Position numbers and translations under genes: made by a program
Origin: Bacillota bacterium
Lineage (GTDB): Bacteria > Bacillota > Clostridia > Christensenellales > Christensenellaceae
Direction: 5' to 3'
Assembly: GCA_023408315.1 (NCBI GenBank)
Contig: JAEYKI010000026.1
Coordinates: 1-60,012 of the forward strand
Length of the DNA stretch: 60,012 nucleotides
In this document: piece by piece, positions 40,600-48,020 of the stretch
How positions within the stretch are numbered: position 1 is the stretch's first letter
Layout: every line of letters begins with the position of its first letter
The notes under the pieces: generated by a model
Databases searched by the model: none
Seen by the model: only the letters and a program-made list of their open reading frames with translations
Told to the model about the DNA's origin: nothing

Positions 40600-42015
40600 A
40601 TGCTGAAAATAACGGGATTGGGATTTGGCGAATATGATTTTTTGAGTGTTGGCGCGGTACGGGCCTTTGAAGAGGCGGACGCCGTTGTTTTGCAGACCGA
40701 AAAGACACCTTGCGCGGCAGAAATCAGAAAAAAAGCAAAGGAATTTTATACACTGGACTGCTTTTTTGAGGAGGCGCAGGATTTTGGCGAGCTGTATCGA
40801 CGGGCGGCAGATTTTATCGCGGAGCTCTCTGCGCAAAAAAACGTGGTTTTTGGCATTTTAGGCAATTTGCAGGGGAACGGATTTACGGCTGCCCTGCGGC
40901 GTAAAACGGGTTTTGAAGTATTGGCGGGGACAAGCTTTGAGAGCGCCGCTCTCGGCTTTTCCGGGAAATATATGGAAATTAGCGGCTTTCAGTCCACGGC
41001 GGCAAGGGACCTTGATCAACTGTATTTAGACAGTTCCTGTGCGCTGGTTGTGACCGAGATAGACAATCCTCTGCTGGCGTCTGAGGTCAAGCTGTTCCTG
41101 GGCGAGTATTATAATGATGAGGCTGAAGCCGTCTGGGTATGCGGACGGGAGCACCGGACCATTCCGCTGCACAAACTGGACGCGCAGGCGGATTACGGCG
41201 GGGGCGCGGCAATTGTTTTGCCGGCACTGCGGGACACCCGGCGCGACCGGTATACGTTTGGCGACCTTTTGCAGATTATGGACAGGCTCCGGGCGCGGGA
41301 TGGCTGCCCCTGGGACCTGGAACAGACCTACGAAACCCTTAGGCAATATGTTTTGGAAGAGGCGTATGAGGTTGTATGCGCCGTGGACCAGAAAGACCCT
41401 GCCGCGTTGGCGGACGAGCTTGGGGATCTTTTGCTGCAGGTGGTTTTTAACGCGCAGATTGGAAAGCAAAGGGGCGATTTTAACATTGCCGATGTAACAA
41501 GCAATATCTGTACCAAGCTGATCAGCCGCCATCCGCATATTTTTGGGGATATAAAGGTGCACTCGGCAGAAGACGTGCTGGTGAACTGGGAGGCAATCAA
41601 GCGCGGCGAAAAAGGGCTGGGAAATACCACGCAGGCAATGGAAGACGTACCGGCAGGTATGAGCGCGCTGATGCGGGCAAACAAGATACAAAAAAAGGCC
41701 GCCCAGGTGGGGTTTGATTGGAATAACGCCGGGGAAGCGCTTGCAAAAATAAAGGAAGAGACACTGGAGCTGGAAGCGGAGATAAAGGATGGCAGTGCGT
41801 CCGATATGGAAGGGGAAGCGGGCGACCTGTTGTTTGCCGTTGTAAATGTCCTCAGGCTTTTGAAAATTAACCCGGAGGTAGCGCTTGCGCGCGCAAACCA
41901 GAAATTTATAGACCGTTTCCGGTATGTTGAACAAAAAGCCGGGGCAAACTTAAGTTTAATGAGTCTGGCTGAAATGGATGCGATCTGGGACGAGGCAAAA
42001 AGGCTTGGATTGTAA
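40600..42015 (+). CDS. mazG: YabN-like fusion: tetrapyrrole-methylase domain + MazG pyrophosphohydrolase
   Basis: Two-part protein of 471 residues. Residues 1-210 resemble the SAM-dependent tetrapyrrole methylase fold (start LKITGLGFGEYDFL), but the usual GxGxGxxxLLT motif is weak. Residues about 225-471 carry two MazG repeats with EEAYE and DELGDLLLQVVF in the first and EEETLE-type and EGEAGDLLF in the second; MazG hydrolyses non-canonical NTPs. The arrangement equals B. subtilis YabN. GGAGA lies 7 nt before the ATG. It starts 3 nt after the flippase gene, and a terminator follows. Confidence 0.94.
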   Translation: MLKITGLGFGEYDFLSVGAVRAFEEADAVVLQTEKTPCAAEIRKKAKEFYTLDCFFEEAQDFGELYRRAADFIAELSAQKNVVFGILGNLQGNGFTAALRRKTGFEVLAGTSFESAALGFSGKYMEISGFQSTAARDLDQLYLDSSCALVVTEIDNPLLASEVKLFLGEYYNDEAEAVWVCGREHRTIPLHKLDAQADYGGGAAIVLPALRDTRRDRYTFGDLLQIMDRLRARDGCPWDLEQTYETLRQYVLEEAYEVVCAVDQKDPAALADELGDLLLQVVFNAQIGKQRGDFNIADVTSNICTKLISRHPHIFGDIKVHSAEDVLVNWEAIKRGEKGLGNTTQAMEDVPAGMSALMRANKIQKKAAQVGFDWNNAGEALAKIKEETLELEAEIKDGSASDMEGEAGDLLFAVVNVLRLLKINPEVALARANQKFIDRFRYVEQKAGANLSLMSLAEMDAIWDEAKRLGL

Positions 42016-42016
42016 T

Positions 42017-42045
42017 AAAAATGCGTTGTTAATGGCATTTTTTTC
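42017..42045 (+). terminator. Terminator after the YabN-like gene
   Basis: AAAAATGC (42017-42024) with GCATTTTT (42035-42042), 10-nt loop, then further Ts. Mostly A-T. Confidence 0.65.
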
Positions 42046-42074
42046 TTGATTTCTTGATTTAAAAGGTTTATAAT
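42046..42074 (+). promoter_or_regulatory. Sigma-A promoter of hup
   Basis: TTGATT (42046-42051), 17-nt spacer, perfect TATAAT (42069-42074). Confidence 0.75.
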
Positions 42075-42130
42075 CGTCCAATAAAGGCCAGATTTTCAAG
42101 TTTACCAAAACCATTAAGGAGGAAAAAACA

Positions 42131-42403
42131 TTGAATAAAACAGAACTGATTGCTGCTGTTGCAGAAAAAGCTGCTATTTCAAAAAAAGATGCTGATAAAG
42201 CGGTTTCGGCCCTGATCGACGTGATTGTTGACGGAGTGGCCGGCGGAGAGAAAATTCAGATCGTTGGATTCGGTACTTTCGAAGCCAGAGAAAGAGCGGC
42301 AAGAGTGGGAATCAATCCCCAGACCAAAAAACAGATCAGCATTGCAGCATCCAAAGTGCCTGGATTCAAGGCAGGCAAAGCATTCAAAGATTCTGTAAAA
42401 TAA
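42131..42403 (+). CDS. hup: HU family DNA-binding protein
   Basis: Histone-like nucleoid protein of 90 residues, the standard HU length. The signature GFGTFEARERAARVGINPQT is at about residues 46-65 (the DNA-clamping arm). Start MNKTELIAAVAEKA is typical. It begins with TTG at 42131, 8 nt after AAGGAGG. With a strong promoter and terminator it is a highly expressed single-gene unit inserted between the yabN and yabO equivalents. Confidence 0.97.
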   Translation: MNKTELIAAVAEKAAISKKDADKAVSALIDVIVDGVAGGEKIQIVGFGTFEARERAARVGINPQTKKQISIAASKVPGFKAGKAFKDSVK

Positions 42404-42416
42404 TTAAATTACATTA

Positions 42417-42446
42417 AAAGGGTGGTTTTTGCGCCACCCTTTTTTA
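42417..42446 (+). terminator. Rho-independent terminator after hup
   Basis: AAAGGGTGG (42417-42425) with CCACCCTTT (42434-42442), 8-nt loop, then Ts. Confidence 0.93.
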
Positions 42447-42498
42447 TTACTTATCCCCAAAACAGCGTGAGCGTTTGGGGGGTTTCTGGAGGAACCCT

Positions 42499-42738
42499 AT
42501 GAGGCTGGATAAATTCTTAAAGGTTTCAAGGCTGATTAAACGCCGCACAGTGGCGCAAAACGCCTGTGCGGGCTCAAATGTGGAAGTGAATGGAAAGGTG
42601 GCAAAGCCCGGCCAGCAAATTAAAGAAGGGGATGTTTTGACGATTCATTTTGGAGAAAAGCCTTTAACCGTACGGGTTCTCAGGGTCAGCGAAACGGTTC
42701 GCAAAGAAGACGCCGAAGCAATGTATGAGGTGGTCTAG
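42499..42738 (+). CDS. rqcP: S4-domain RNA-binding protein RqcP (YabO)
   Basis: Small S4-domain protein of 79 residues (MRLDKFLKVSRLIKRRT, VNGKVAKPGQQIKEGD). RqcP binds stalled large subunits with RqcH and promotes alanine tailing in ribosome quality control. The ATG at 42499 has TGGAGGAA 6 nt upstream; the longer frame from 42475 puts that site inside the gene. It corresponds to B. subtilis yabO, but yabP, yabQ and divIC do not follow; ispDF starts 1 nt after its stop. Confidence 0.94.
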   Translation: MRLDKFLKVSRLIKRRTVAQNACAGSNVEVNGKVAKPGQQIKEGDVLTIHFGEKPLTVRVLRVSETVRKEDAEAMYEVV

Positions 42739-42739
42739 C

Positions 42740-43909
42740 ATGAAGGTTTGCGGTGTTATTCTGGCTGCCGGAAATTCCAGGCGGATGGGCGCGGGAAAAA
42801 ACAAGGTGTTCATCAAGTTTGAAGGAATCAGCGCCCTGGTGCGCAGTGTGGAAACGCACAAGGCCACGGGCCTGTTTGATTACCTGGTGATTGTATGCAG
42901 GGAAGAGGAAGCGGGCATTATTGAGAGCAAGCTGTCCCGCCACGTGCCGGATATGCGGTTTATTTTTGCAGTGGGCGGAAGCGAGAGGCAGTATTCTGTG
43001 GAAAACGCGCTTGCGCTACTGGATTCGGACACGGACATTGTTTCCGTGCACGACGCGGCCAGGTGTTTTGTTACGTCAGAGATCATAAGGGACTGCGTGG
43101 CAAGCGCCATACGGCTGGGCAGCGGGGTGGCCGCGGTGCGCGCTGTGGATACCATTAAGCGCGTGGACGGGAAACGGGTTGTTGAGACCCTGAACCGGGA
43201 CGAGCTTGTGCAGGTGCAGACGCCTCAGGTGTTCAGGCGCGAGCTGCTTGAGAGGGCGCATCAAAGAGCCAGGGAAGACGGGGTTTTGGGAACGGACGAC
43301 GCTTTTTTGGTGGAAAGGCTTGGGCAGGATGTTTTTGTGGTAAATGGCAGCGCAAACAATATCAAGATCACCACGCCCACAGACCTTTCCATTGGAGAGA
43401 AAATAGCAGGTGACAGAAAAATGTTTTCCAACTTAAGAATTGGAAGCGGCGTGGACGTGCATGCGTTTGGCCGGAACCGTAAACTGATACTGGGCGGTGT
43501 TGATATACCCAGCGAGATGGGGCTTATTGGACATTCGGATGCGGACGTGCTGGTACACGCGGTAATGGACGCGCTTCTGGGTGCGGCCAGACTCGGCGAT
43601 ATTGGAGAGCATTTTCCGCCCGGAGACCCGAAATACAAAGACATCTCCAGCATTTTGCTTCTCAGGAAGGTTGGCGAATTGCTAAACAACTGCGGATATA
43701 CTATAATCAATATAGATGCAACGGTGATTATGGAGCAGCCCAAGATATTAAAGTATAAAAAAGATATGGTACGGAATATTGCAGCGGCTCTTTTTATAGA
43801 CGAGCAGTACATCAGCATTAAGGCGACAACAACGGAGCAGCTTGGTTTTGCGGGCCGCGGCGAAGGCGCGAGCGCCCACGCCGTATGCATTATTCAAAAG
43901 CAATGGTAG
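42740..43909 (+). CDS. ispDF: bifunctional IspD-IspF enzyme of the MEP isoprenoid pathway
   Basis: Fusion of 389 residues. Residues 1-225 are 2-C-methyl-D-erythritol 4-phosphate cytidylyltransferase (LAAGNSRRMG...NKVF at 8-24; SVHDAARC near 98). Residues 230-389 are 2-C-methyl-D-erythritol 2,4-cyclodiphosphate synthase (GSGVDVHAFG with the metal-binding DxH; GHSDADVLVHA). The two catalyse non-consecutive steps of isopentenyl diphosphate synthesis, with the IspE kinase between them (not in this window). GAGGTGG precedes the ATG at 42740. In B. subtilis ispD and ispF are separate adjacent genes. Confidence 0.96.
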   Translation: MKVCGVILAAGNSRRMGAGKNKVFIKFEGISALVRSVETHKATGLFDYLVIVCREEEAGIIESKLSRHVPDMRFIFAVGGSERQYSVENALALLDSDTDIVSVHDAARCFVTSEIIRDCVASAIRLGSGVAAVRAVDTIKRVDGKRVVETLNRDELVQVQTPQVFRRELLERAHQRAREDGVLGTDDAFLVERLGQDVFVVNGSANNIKITTPTDLSIGEKIAGDRKMFSNLRIGSGVDVHAFGRNRKLILGGVDIPSEMGLIGHSDADVLVHAVMDALLGAARLGDIGEHFPPGDPKYKDISSILLLRKVGELLNNCGYTIINIDATVIMEQPKILKYKKDMVRNIAAALFIDEQYISIKATTTEQLGFAGRGEGASAHAVCIIQKQW

Positions 43910-43913
43910 GGGT

Positions 43914-45131
43914 ATGATGCGGGACAAGTCTAAACGCAAAAAGCACCTGGAGCTGCTTAGGAGCAGCAAGGTGCATGTAAAAAAGAGCAGGCTTTCCAAC
44001 ACCAGGCATATGGTGATGATGGTGCTTAGGTACGGTCTCGTTGGCGTGGCTGCGGTTGTTTTTATTATTTATGGGATTCCGTATTTCTCGGACGTTTTCA
44101 GCGGTGTGAACCCGGCACAGCGCTATGAGCCCAAGGTTTCGGCAGAGTTTAATATTCCAGTTGCTTCTGAGACGGTGAGCGCGGGCGGGTTTAAAGCCGA
44201 TGAAATTGCGGGCGATTCAAAACAGCCTTTGTATACCACCAAGAACGATCCTTACTGGGACGGGGACAATATTATTTTCTCTACCATAACGGACAGAACA
44301 AAGGGGCTGTATTTAAACGCGGTGGTGCTTTTTAACATAAAGGACAAAACGTTCAGGACGCTGCCCAATGTGGAAAGAAAGTACGACAATATACTGGAAA
44401 CCAAGCTTTCCGGCAACTACGCCGTTTGGGTGGATTCCCTGGTAAACGGCGGGGGCCGGGTGTGCGCCTACGATTTGCAGGCCCAGCAGATGTTTGTGGT
44501 TAAGGAATACGCGTACGCTATTCCCGATTTGAGCGTTTACGGGGATTATCTGGCGTTCAGGCAGGTGGCCGGCGCGGATTCGCAGAAAATATTTCTGTAT
44601 AACTTAAAGACGCGCGAAAACGTGACTGTGCGGATGTACAATACAGCGGAGAAATCCGCCGGAGATGTGAGCCTTTCGGGCACAGATCTTGTGTGGTCCG
44701 AGTATTCAACCGGGAATCTGGCGCAGATGCAGCGCCTTTTGCTGCAAAGCCCGGCAGAGTACCGTAACCCGGATTTTGGAAGCAGTGTATACGGCCCCAA
44801 AACAAACGGCAAGGACATTGTTTTTGCCTCTAAAAATATATCCGATCAAGGCAACCTGATGCTGAGCGCAAACGGCGGGCAGCCTGTGCAGATTGCCCAG
44901 AATCCCGTGCGGTATGAGATAGGCACAAATTATGTGGTATACATGAAAGAACAGAAAATTTATGTGTACGGCATAGACAATACAATGAAAACTTCCGAAC
45001 TGACTTCCCAGGCGACACGGGGCATACTGGCTTCTATAAACGGAAACAAGGTGTGCTTTTATGATACAACCGACGCAGCCGGGGCGGTTGAGATTGTACG
45101 GTTTATAGATTTGGGGGCAACCAATGGCTAA
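43914..45131 (+). CDS. membrane-anchored TolB/beta-propeller-like protein, function unknown
   Basis: Protein of 405 residues. A basic N-terminus (KSKRKKHLELLRSSK) is followed by a single TM helix at about residues 36-58, then an extracellular part of about 340 residues. That part has recurring units of about 45-50 residues with W/V-x-D/G-x3-F and (L/A)YDL or LYNL strand motifs, as in TolB-type propellers. There is no enzyme motif. Two ATGs (43914, 43917) are adjacent; AGGGG is close upstream. It starts 4 nt after ispDF and overlaps radA by 8 nt, so it is in the same operon. No known role is assigned. Confidence 0.75.
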   Translation: MMRDKSKRKKHLELLRSSKVHVKKSRLSNTRHMVMMVLRYGLVGVAAVVFIIYGIPYFSDVFSGVNPAQRYEPKVSAEFNIPVASETVSAGGFKADEIAGDSKQPLYTTKNDPYWDGDNIIFSTITDRTKGLYLNAVVLFNIKDKTFRTLPNVERKYDNILETKLSGNYAVWVDSLVNGGGRVCAYDLQAQQMFVVKEYAYAIPDLSVYGDYLAFRQVAGADSQKIFLYNLKTRENVTVRMYNTAEKSAGDVSLSGTDLVWSEYSTGNLAQMQRLLLQSPAEYRNPDFGSSVYGPKTNGKDIVFASKNISDQGNLMLSANGGQPVQIAQNPVRYEIGTNYVVYMKEQKIYVYGIDNTMKTSELTSQATRGILASINGNKVCFYDTTDAAGAVEIVRFIDLGATNG

Positions 45132-46470
45132 GCAAAAAACGGAGTTTATCTGCAGCGAATGCGGCTATAAAAGCTCCCGGTGGCTGGGAAAATGCCAGAA
45201 CTGCGGCTCCTGGAATACCATGGTGGAGGAGATTGTGCCGGAGGAAAAACCCGCCAAGCCCCTGAAACGCAGCGCGGGTACTCCTTCCGTTCTGCTGCTG
45301 GACGAAATACCCCTGCAAAAGGAGAAGCGCATTGCCACGCAGATTGGAGAGTTTGACCGTGTGCTGGGGGGAGGCGTTGTGCCGGGCAGCGTAGTGCTGG
45401 CAGGTGGCGAACCGGGCATTGGGAAATCCACGCTGTTTTTGCAGGTTGCAAAAGAGCTGATGCGCTCCGGACCTGTGCTGTATGTTTCGGGCGAGGAATC
45501 GCCCGCGCAGGTAAAAATGCGCGCGGAACGCCTGGGTATGGACGCCAAAATGCTTTTTATGGCAGAGACGGATATTCATGCGGTGCTGGAAGGCATAGAA
45601 CAGGCAGCTCCGAAGTTTGTTGTGATTGACTCCATACAGACTATGTATGATCCTGAACTGTCTTCTGCGCCGGGCAGCGTGAGCCAGGTGCGGCAATGCG
45701 CCGCACAGGTGGTTTCCGAAGCGAAGAAGCGCTCGGTAGCCGTTTTTATTATTGGGCATGTAACCAAGGAAGGCGCCATTGCGGGCCCGCGGGTCTTAGA
45801 GCACCTGGTGGATACGGTTTTATATTTTGAAGGGGAGCAGGCCTCTAATCTGCGTGTGCTGCGCGGGGTAAAAAACCGGTTTGGATCTACCGAAGAAGTG
45901 GGTATATTTGAAATGCGGGACGTGGGTATGCAGGAGGTTACAAATCCGTCTTTGATAAATGAGAGCGACCAAGTTCTCTCCGGCGTGAGCGTTTTTTGCG
46001 CGGCGCAGGGGACTCGCCCCATGCTGCTGGAGATACAGGCACTGGTGGCAAGCACGCAGCTTGTGCTTCCAAGAAGGATGGCTTCCGGGCTGGACGCCGC
46101 GCGCCTGTATATGATTGCGGCAGTTTTGGAGAAAAAAATAGGTTTAAAATTGTATAATCAGGATATATTTATCAATGTTGCGGGTGGTATACGCGTGCGT
46201 GAGTATGCGGCAGACCTTGCGCTGGCGGCCAGCATTGTGTCTTCACTCAGGAATATGCCGCTGCCCCGCGGCACTGCGGTGATTGGCGAGGTGGGGCTGG
46301 CGGGGGAAGTGCGCCATGTGTCCTGGCTTTCCCGCCGCATAATGGAATGCGCCAAAATGGGCTTTAGCCGCGTAATTGTGCCCCGGATGGGGATGGAGAA
46401 AGGATTGCCCGGCAATATTGAAGTGGTCTGTGTGGAAACACTTTCGGACGCGCTTGCAAAATTATTTTAA
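45124..46470 (+). CDS. radA: DNA repair protein RadA
   Basis: RecA-like helicase-type ATPase of 448 residues that processes recombination intermediates. The N-terminal zinc finger uses Cys 10, 13, 24 and 27. Walker A is GEPGIGKST with Lys 101. The RadA-specific KNRFGSTEEVG motif is near 255, and a Lon-like domain makes up the C-terminus (GEVGLAGEVRHV). The ATG lies inside the preceding gene. In B. subtilis disA follows radA; here the PIN-TRAM gene follows and disA is absent. Confidence 0.97.
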   Translation: MAKQKTEFICSECGYKSSRWLGKCQNCGSWNTMVEEIVPEEKPAKPLKRSAGTPSVLLLDEIPLQKEKRIATQIGEFDRVLGGGVVPGSVVLAGGEPGIGKSTLFLQVAKELMRSGPVLYVSGEESPAQVKMRAERLGMDAKMLFMAETDIHAVLEGIEQAAPKFVVIDSIQTMYDPELSSAPGSVSQVRQCAAQVVSEAKKRSVAVFIIGHVTKEGAIAGPRVLEHLVDTVLYFEGEQASNLRVLRGVKNRFGSTEEVGIFEMRDVGMQEVTNPSLINESDQVLSGVSVFCAAQGTRPMLLEIQALVASTQLVLPRRMASGLDAARLYMIAAVLEKKIGLKLYNQDIFINVAGGIRVREYAADLALAASIVSSLRNMPLPRGTAVIGEVGLAGEVRHVSWLSRRIMECAKMGFSRVIVPRMGMEKGLPGNIEVVCVETLSDALAKLF

Positions 46471-46546
46471 AATTTAATTTAAAGTTCACATTTTGATGAT
46501 ATGATATATTGTATAATAGTTCTAATGTTGAAAGGAGGCACATTTT

Positions 46547-47632
46547 TTGCTGAACAAACTTCTCAGAATATTTATTATGATTTTGGGCGTTGCGATTGGC
46601 CCCGGCGTTGTTTTTTTAGTTTTTGGAATTATAGATGTTATTTATATAATCGATATCGCGCATTTGTTGGAAGCATGGATTGTAATGGTAATCTTTGTTG
46701 GAAGCGCGGTTTTATCCGGAGTTATTTTTTTCTTTTTATCCAAGCGGATCGCAAACGCGTTCGACAGGGGCATCCGTCAGTTGGAGGCGCAGGTTACCAA
46801 CGCTTCTCCCATCAAGATCACTTCGGGGGTGATCGGGCTGATTATTGGTTTGGTGATTGCATCGCTGCTTTCCGTATTGATTGGTTATATTCCGATTGAG
46901 TGGATTTCCCTGCCGCTTCTGGTTCTGGATTATATCATCTTTGGATTCCTTGGCTGGAGCATGGGGTACAGGAAGCAGTTTGATTTTGCCACCATATTCA
47001 GCCGCTCCAAAAAAACGGATCCCGCCGCTAAAGAATCCTTTATATCCCCCAAGATATTGGATACCAGCGTGATCATTGACGGCAGGATATTTGATATCTG
47101 CAAGACGGGTATTTTTGAAGGGGATATTGTGATTCCGGAATTTGTGCTGGTGGAGCTGCAACATATTGCGGACAGCGCAGATTCCATGAAACGCACAAAA
47201 GGGCGGCGCGGCCTGGATATTTTAAGTAAGATACAGACCGAGCTTGGAGCCTCCGTCCGGATCAGCGACATTGATTTTGACGATACCCAGGAAGTAGACG
47301 CTAAACTGATCAAGCTGGCTAAGCTTTTGAACGGCAAGGTTGTTACGACTGATTACAATCTCAATAAAGTGGCTGCGGTTCACAGAGTGGAAGTGTTCAA
47401 CATCAACGAACTTTCCAACGCGGTAAAACCGGTGCTGCTGCCCGGCGAGGAACTTTCGGTTGTGATCATAAAAGACGGCAAGGAACAGCGGCAGGGAATT
47501 GCATACCTGGACGACGGCACCATGATTGTTGTGGAAGGCGCGCGTGGCAGGATTGGCGAGGAGCTGGGCGTGGTGGTGACAAGCGTATTGCAGACCGCCG
47601 CCGGGCGTATGATTTTTGCCAGGATTAAATAA
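46547..47632 (+). CDS. PIN-TRAM domain membrane protein (YacL-like)
   Basis: Protein of 361 residues with four hydrophobic helices in the first 145 (e.g. 8-30, 40-63, 92-112, 120-140), then a PIN nuclease-like domain (ILDTSVIIDGRIFDI near 172, the PEFVLVELQ glutamate, and TTDYNLNKVA) and a C-terminal TRAM RNA-binding domain. The catalytic acidic residues are retained, so ribonuclease activity is plausible. The TTG at 46547 has AAAGGAGG 8 nt upstream. Positioned after radA as B. subtilis yacL would be once disA is removed. Confidence 0.93.
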   Translation: MLNKLLRIFIMILGVAIGPGVVFLVFGIIDVIYIIDIAHLLEAWIVMVIFVGSAVLSGVIFFFLSKRIANAFDRGIRQLEAQVTNASPIKITSGVIGLIIGLVIASLLSVLIGYIPIEWISLPLLVLDYIIFGFLGWSMGYRKQFDFATIFSRSKKTDPAAKESFISPKILDTSVIIDGRIFDICKTGIFEGDIVIPEFVLVELQHIADSADSMKRTKGRRGLDILSKIQTELGASVRISDIDFDDTQEVDAKLIKLAKLLNGKVVTTDYNLNKVAAVHRVEVFNINELSNAVKPVLLPGEELSVVIIKDGKEQRQGIAYLDDGTMIVVEGARGRIGEELGVVVTSVLQTAAGRMIFARIK

Positions 47633-47691
47633 TTTAACGCATTGGAGTTTTAGCCTTTGCAAAAACGTAAGACAAAGCTGTATGAATACGG

Positions 47692-47732
47692 AATAATGAC
47701 CCCGGATAACGCGGTCATTATTTTGCTTTTTT
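47692..47732 (+). terminator. Rho-independent terminator after the PIN-TRAM gene
   Basis: AATAATGACC (47692-47701) with GGTCATTATT (47713-47722), 11-nt loop, then T-rich DNA. Confidence 0.88.
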
Positions 47733-47812
47733 ACGGATTTAGGCGAAAAAAGCAAAAAAGTGTTGCCGGGAGTTTAAATTTGGAAATTTTTGAATAAATT
47801 AAAAAATATAAA

Positions 47813-47841
47813 TTGACAGTTGATTTACAGTGTGATATTAT
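47813..47841 (+). promoter_or_regulatory. Sigma-A promoter of rpoBC
   Basis: Perfect TTGACA (47813-47818), 17-nt spacer, TATTAT (47836-47841). A TATAAT 3 nt further on could serve as an alternative -10 with a long spacer. Confidence 0.85.
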
Positions 47842-47847
47842 AATAAA

Positions 47848-48020
47848 CTGCATTAACAAGATTAAACTGCCATAAATTTGCTGTTCTCTATTATTTTAGG
47901 CGGTTTAATGAGGAATCGGGGTACATGAAGAAGGTTCATAATTTATATAACAAAACATAAAAGACGACGATGAATCAGATCAGGATACGCATTTTTTAGT
48001 TTTAGGAGTTGTTTGATAGT
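47848..48020 (+). other. Untranslated leader of rpoB with a stem-loop
   Basis: About 173 nt between the predicted start site and the rpoB ATG. The only strong structure is an 11-bp stem with one G-U: 47861-47871 pairs with 47899-47909, 27-nt loop. No T run follows, so it is not a terminator. Two very short reading frames (6 and 11 codons) lack good ribosome sites. It also makes up most of the 388-nt gene-free stretch 47633-48020. Confidence 0.5.
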
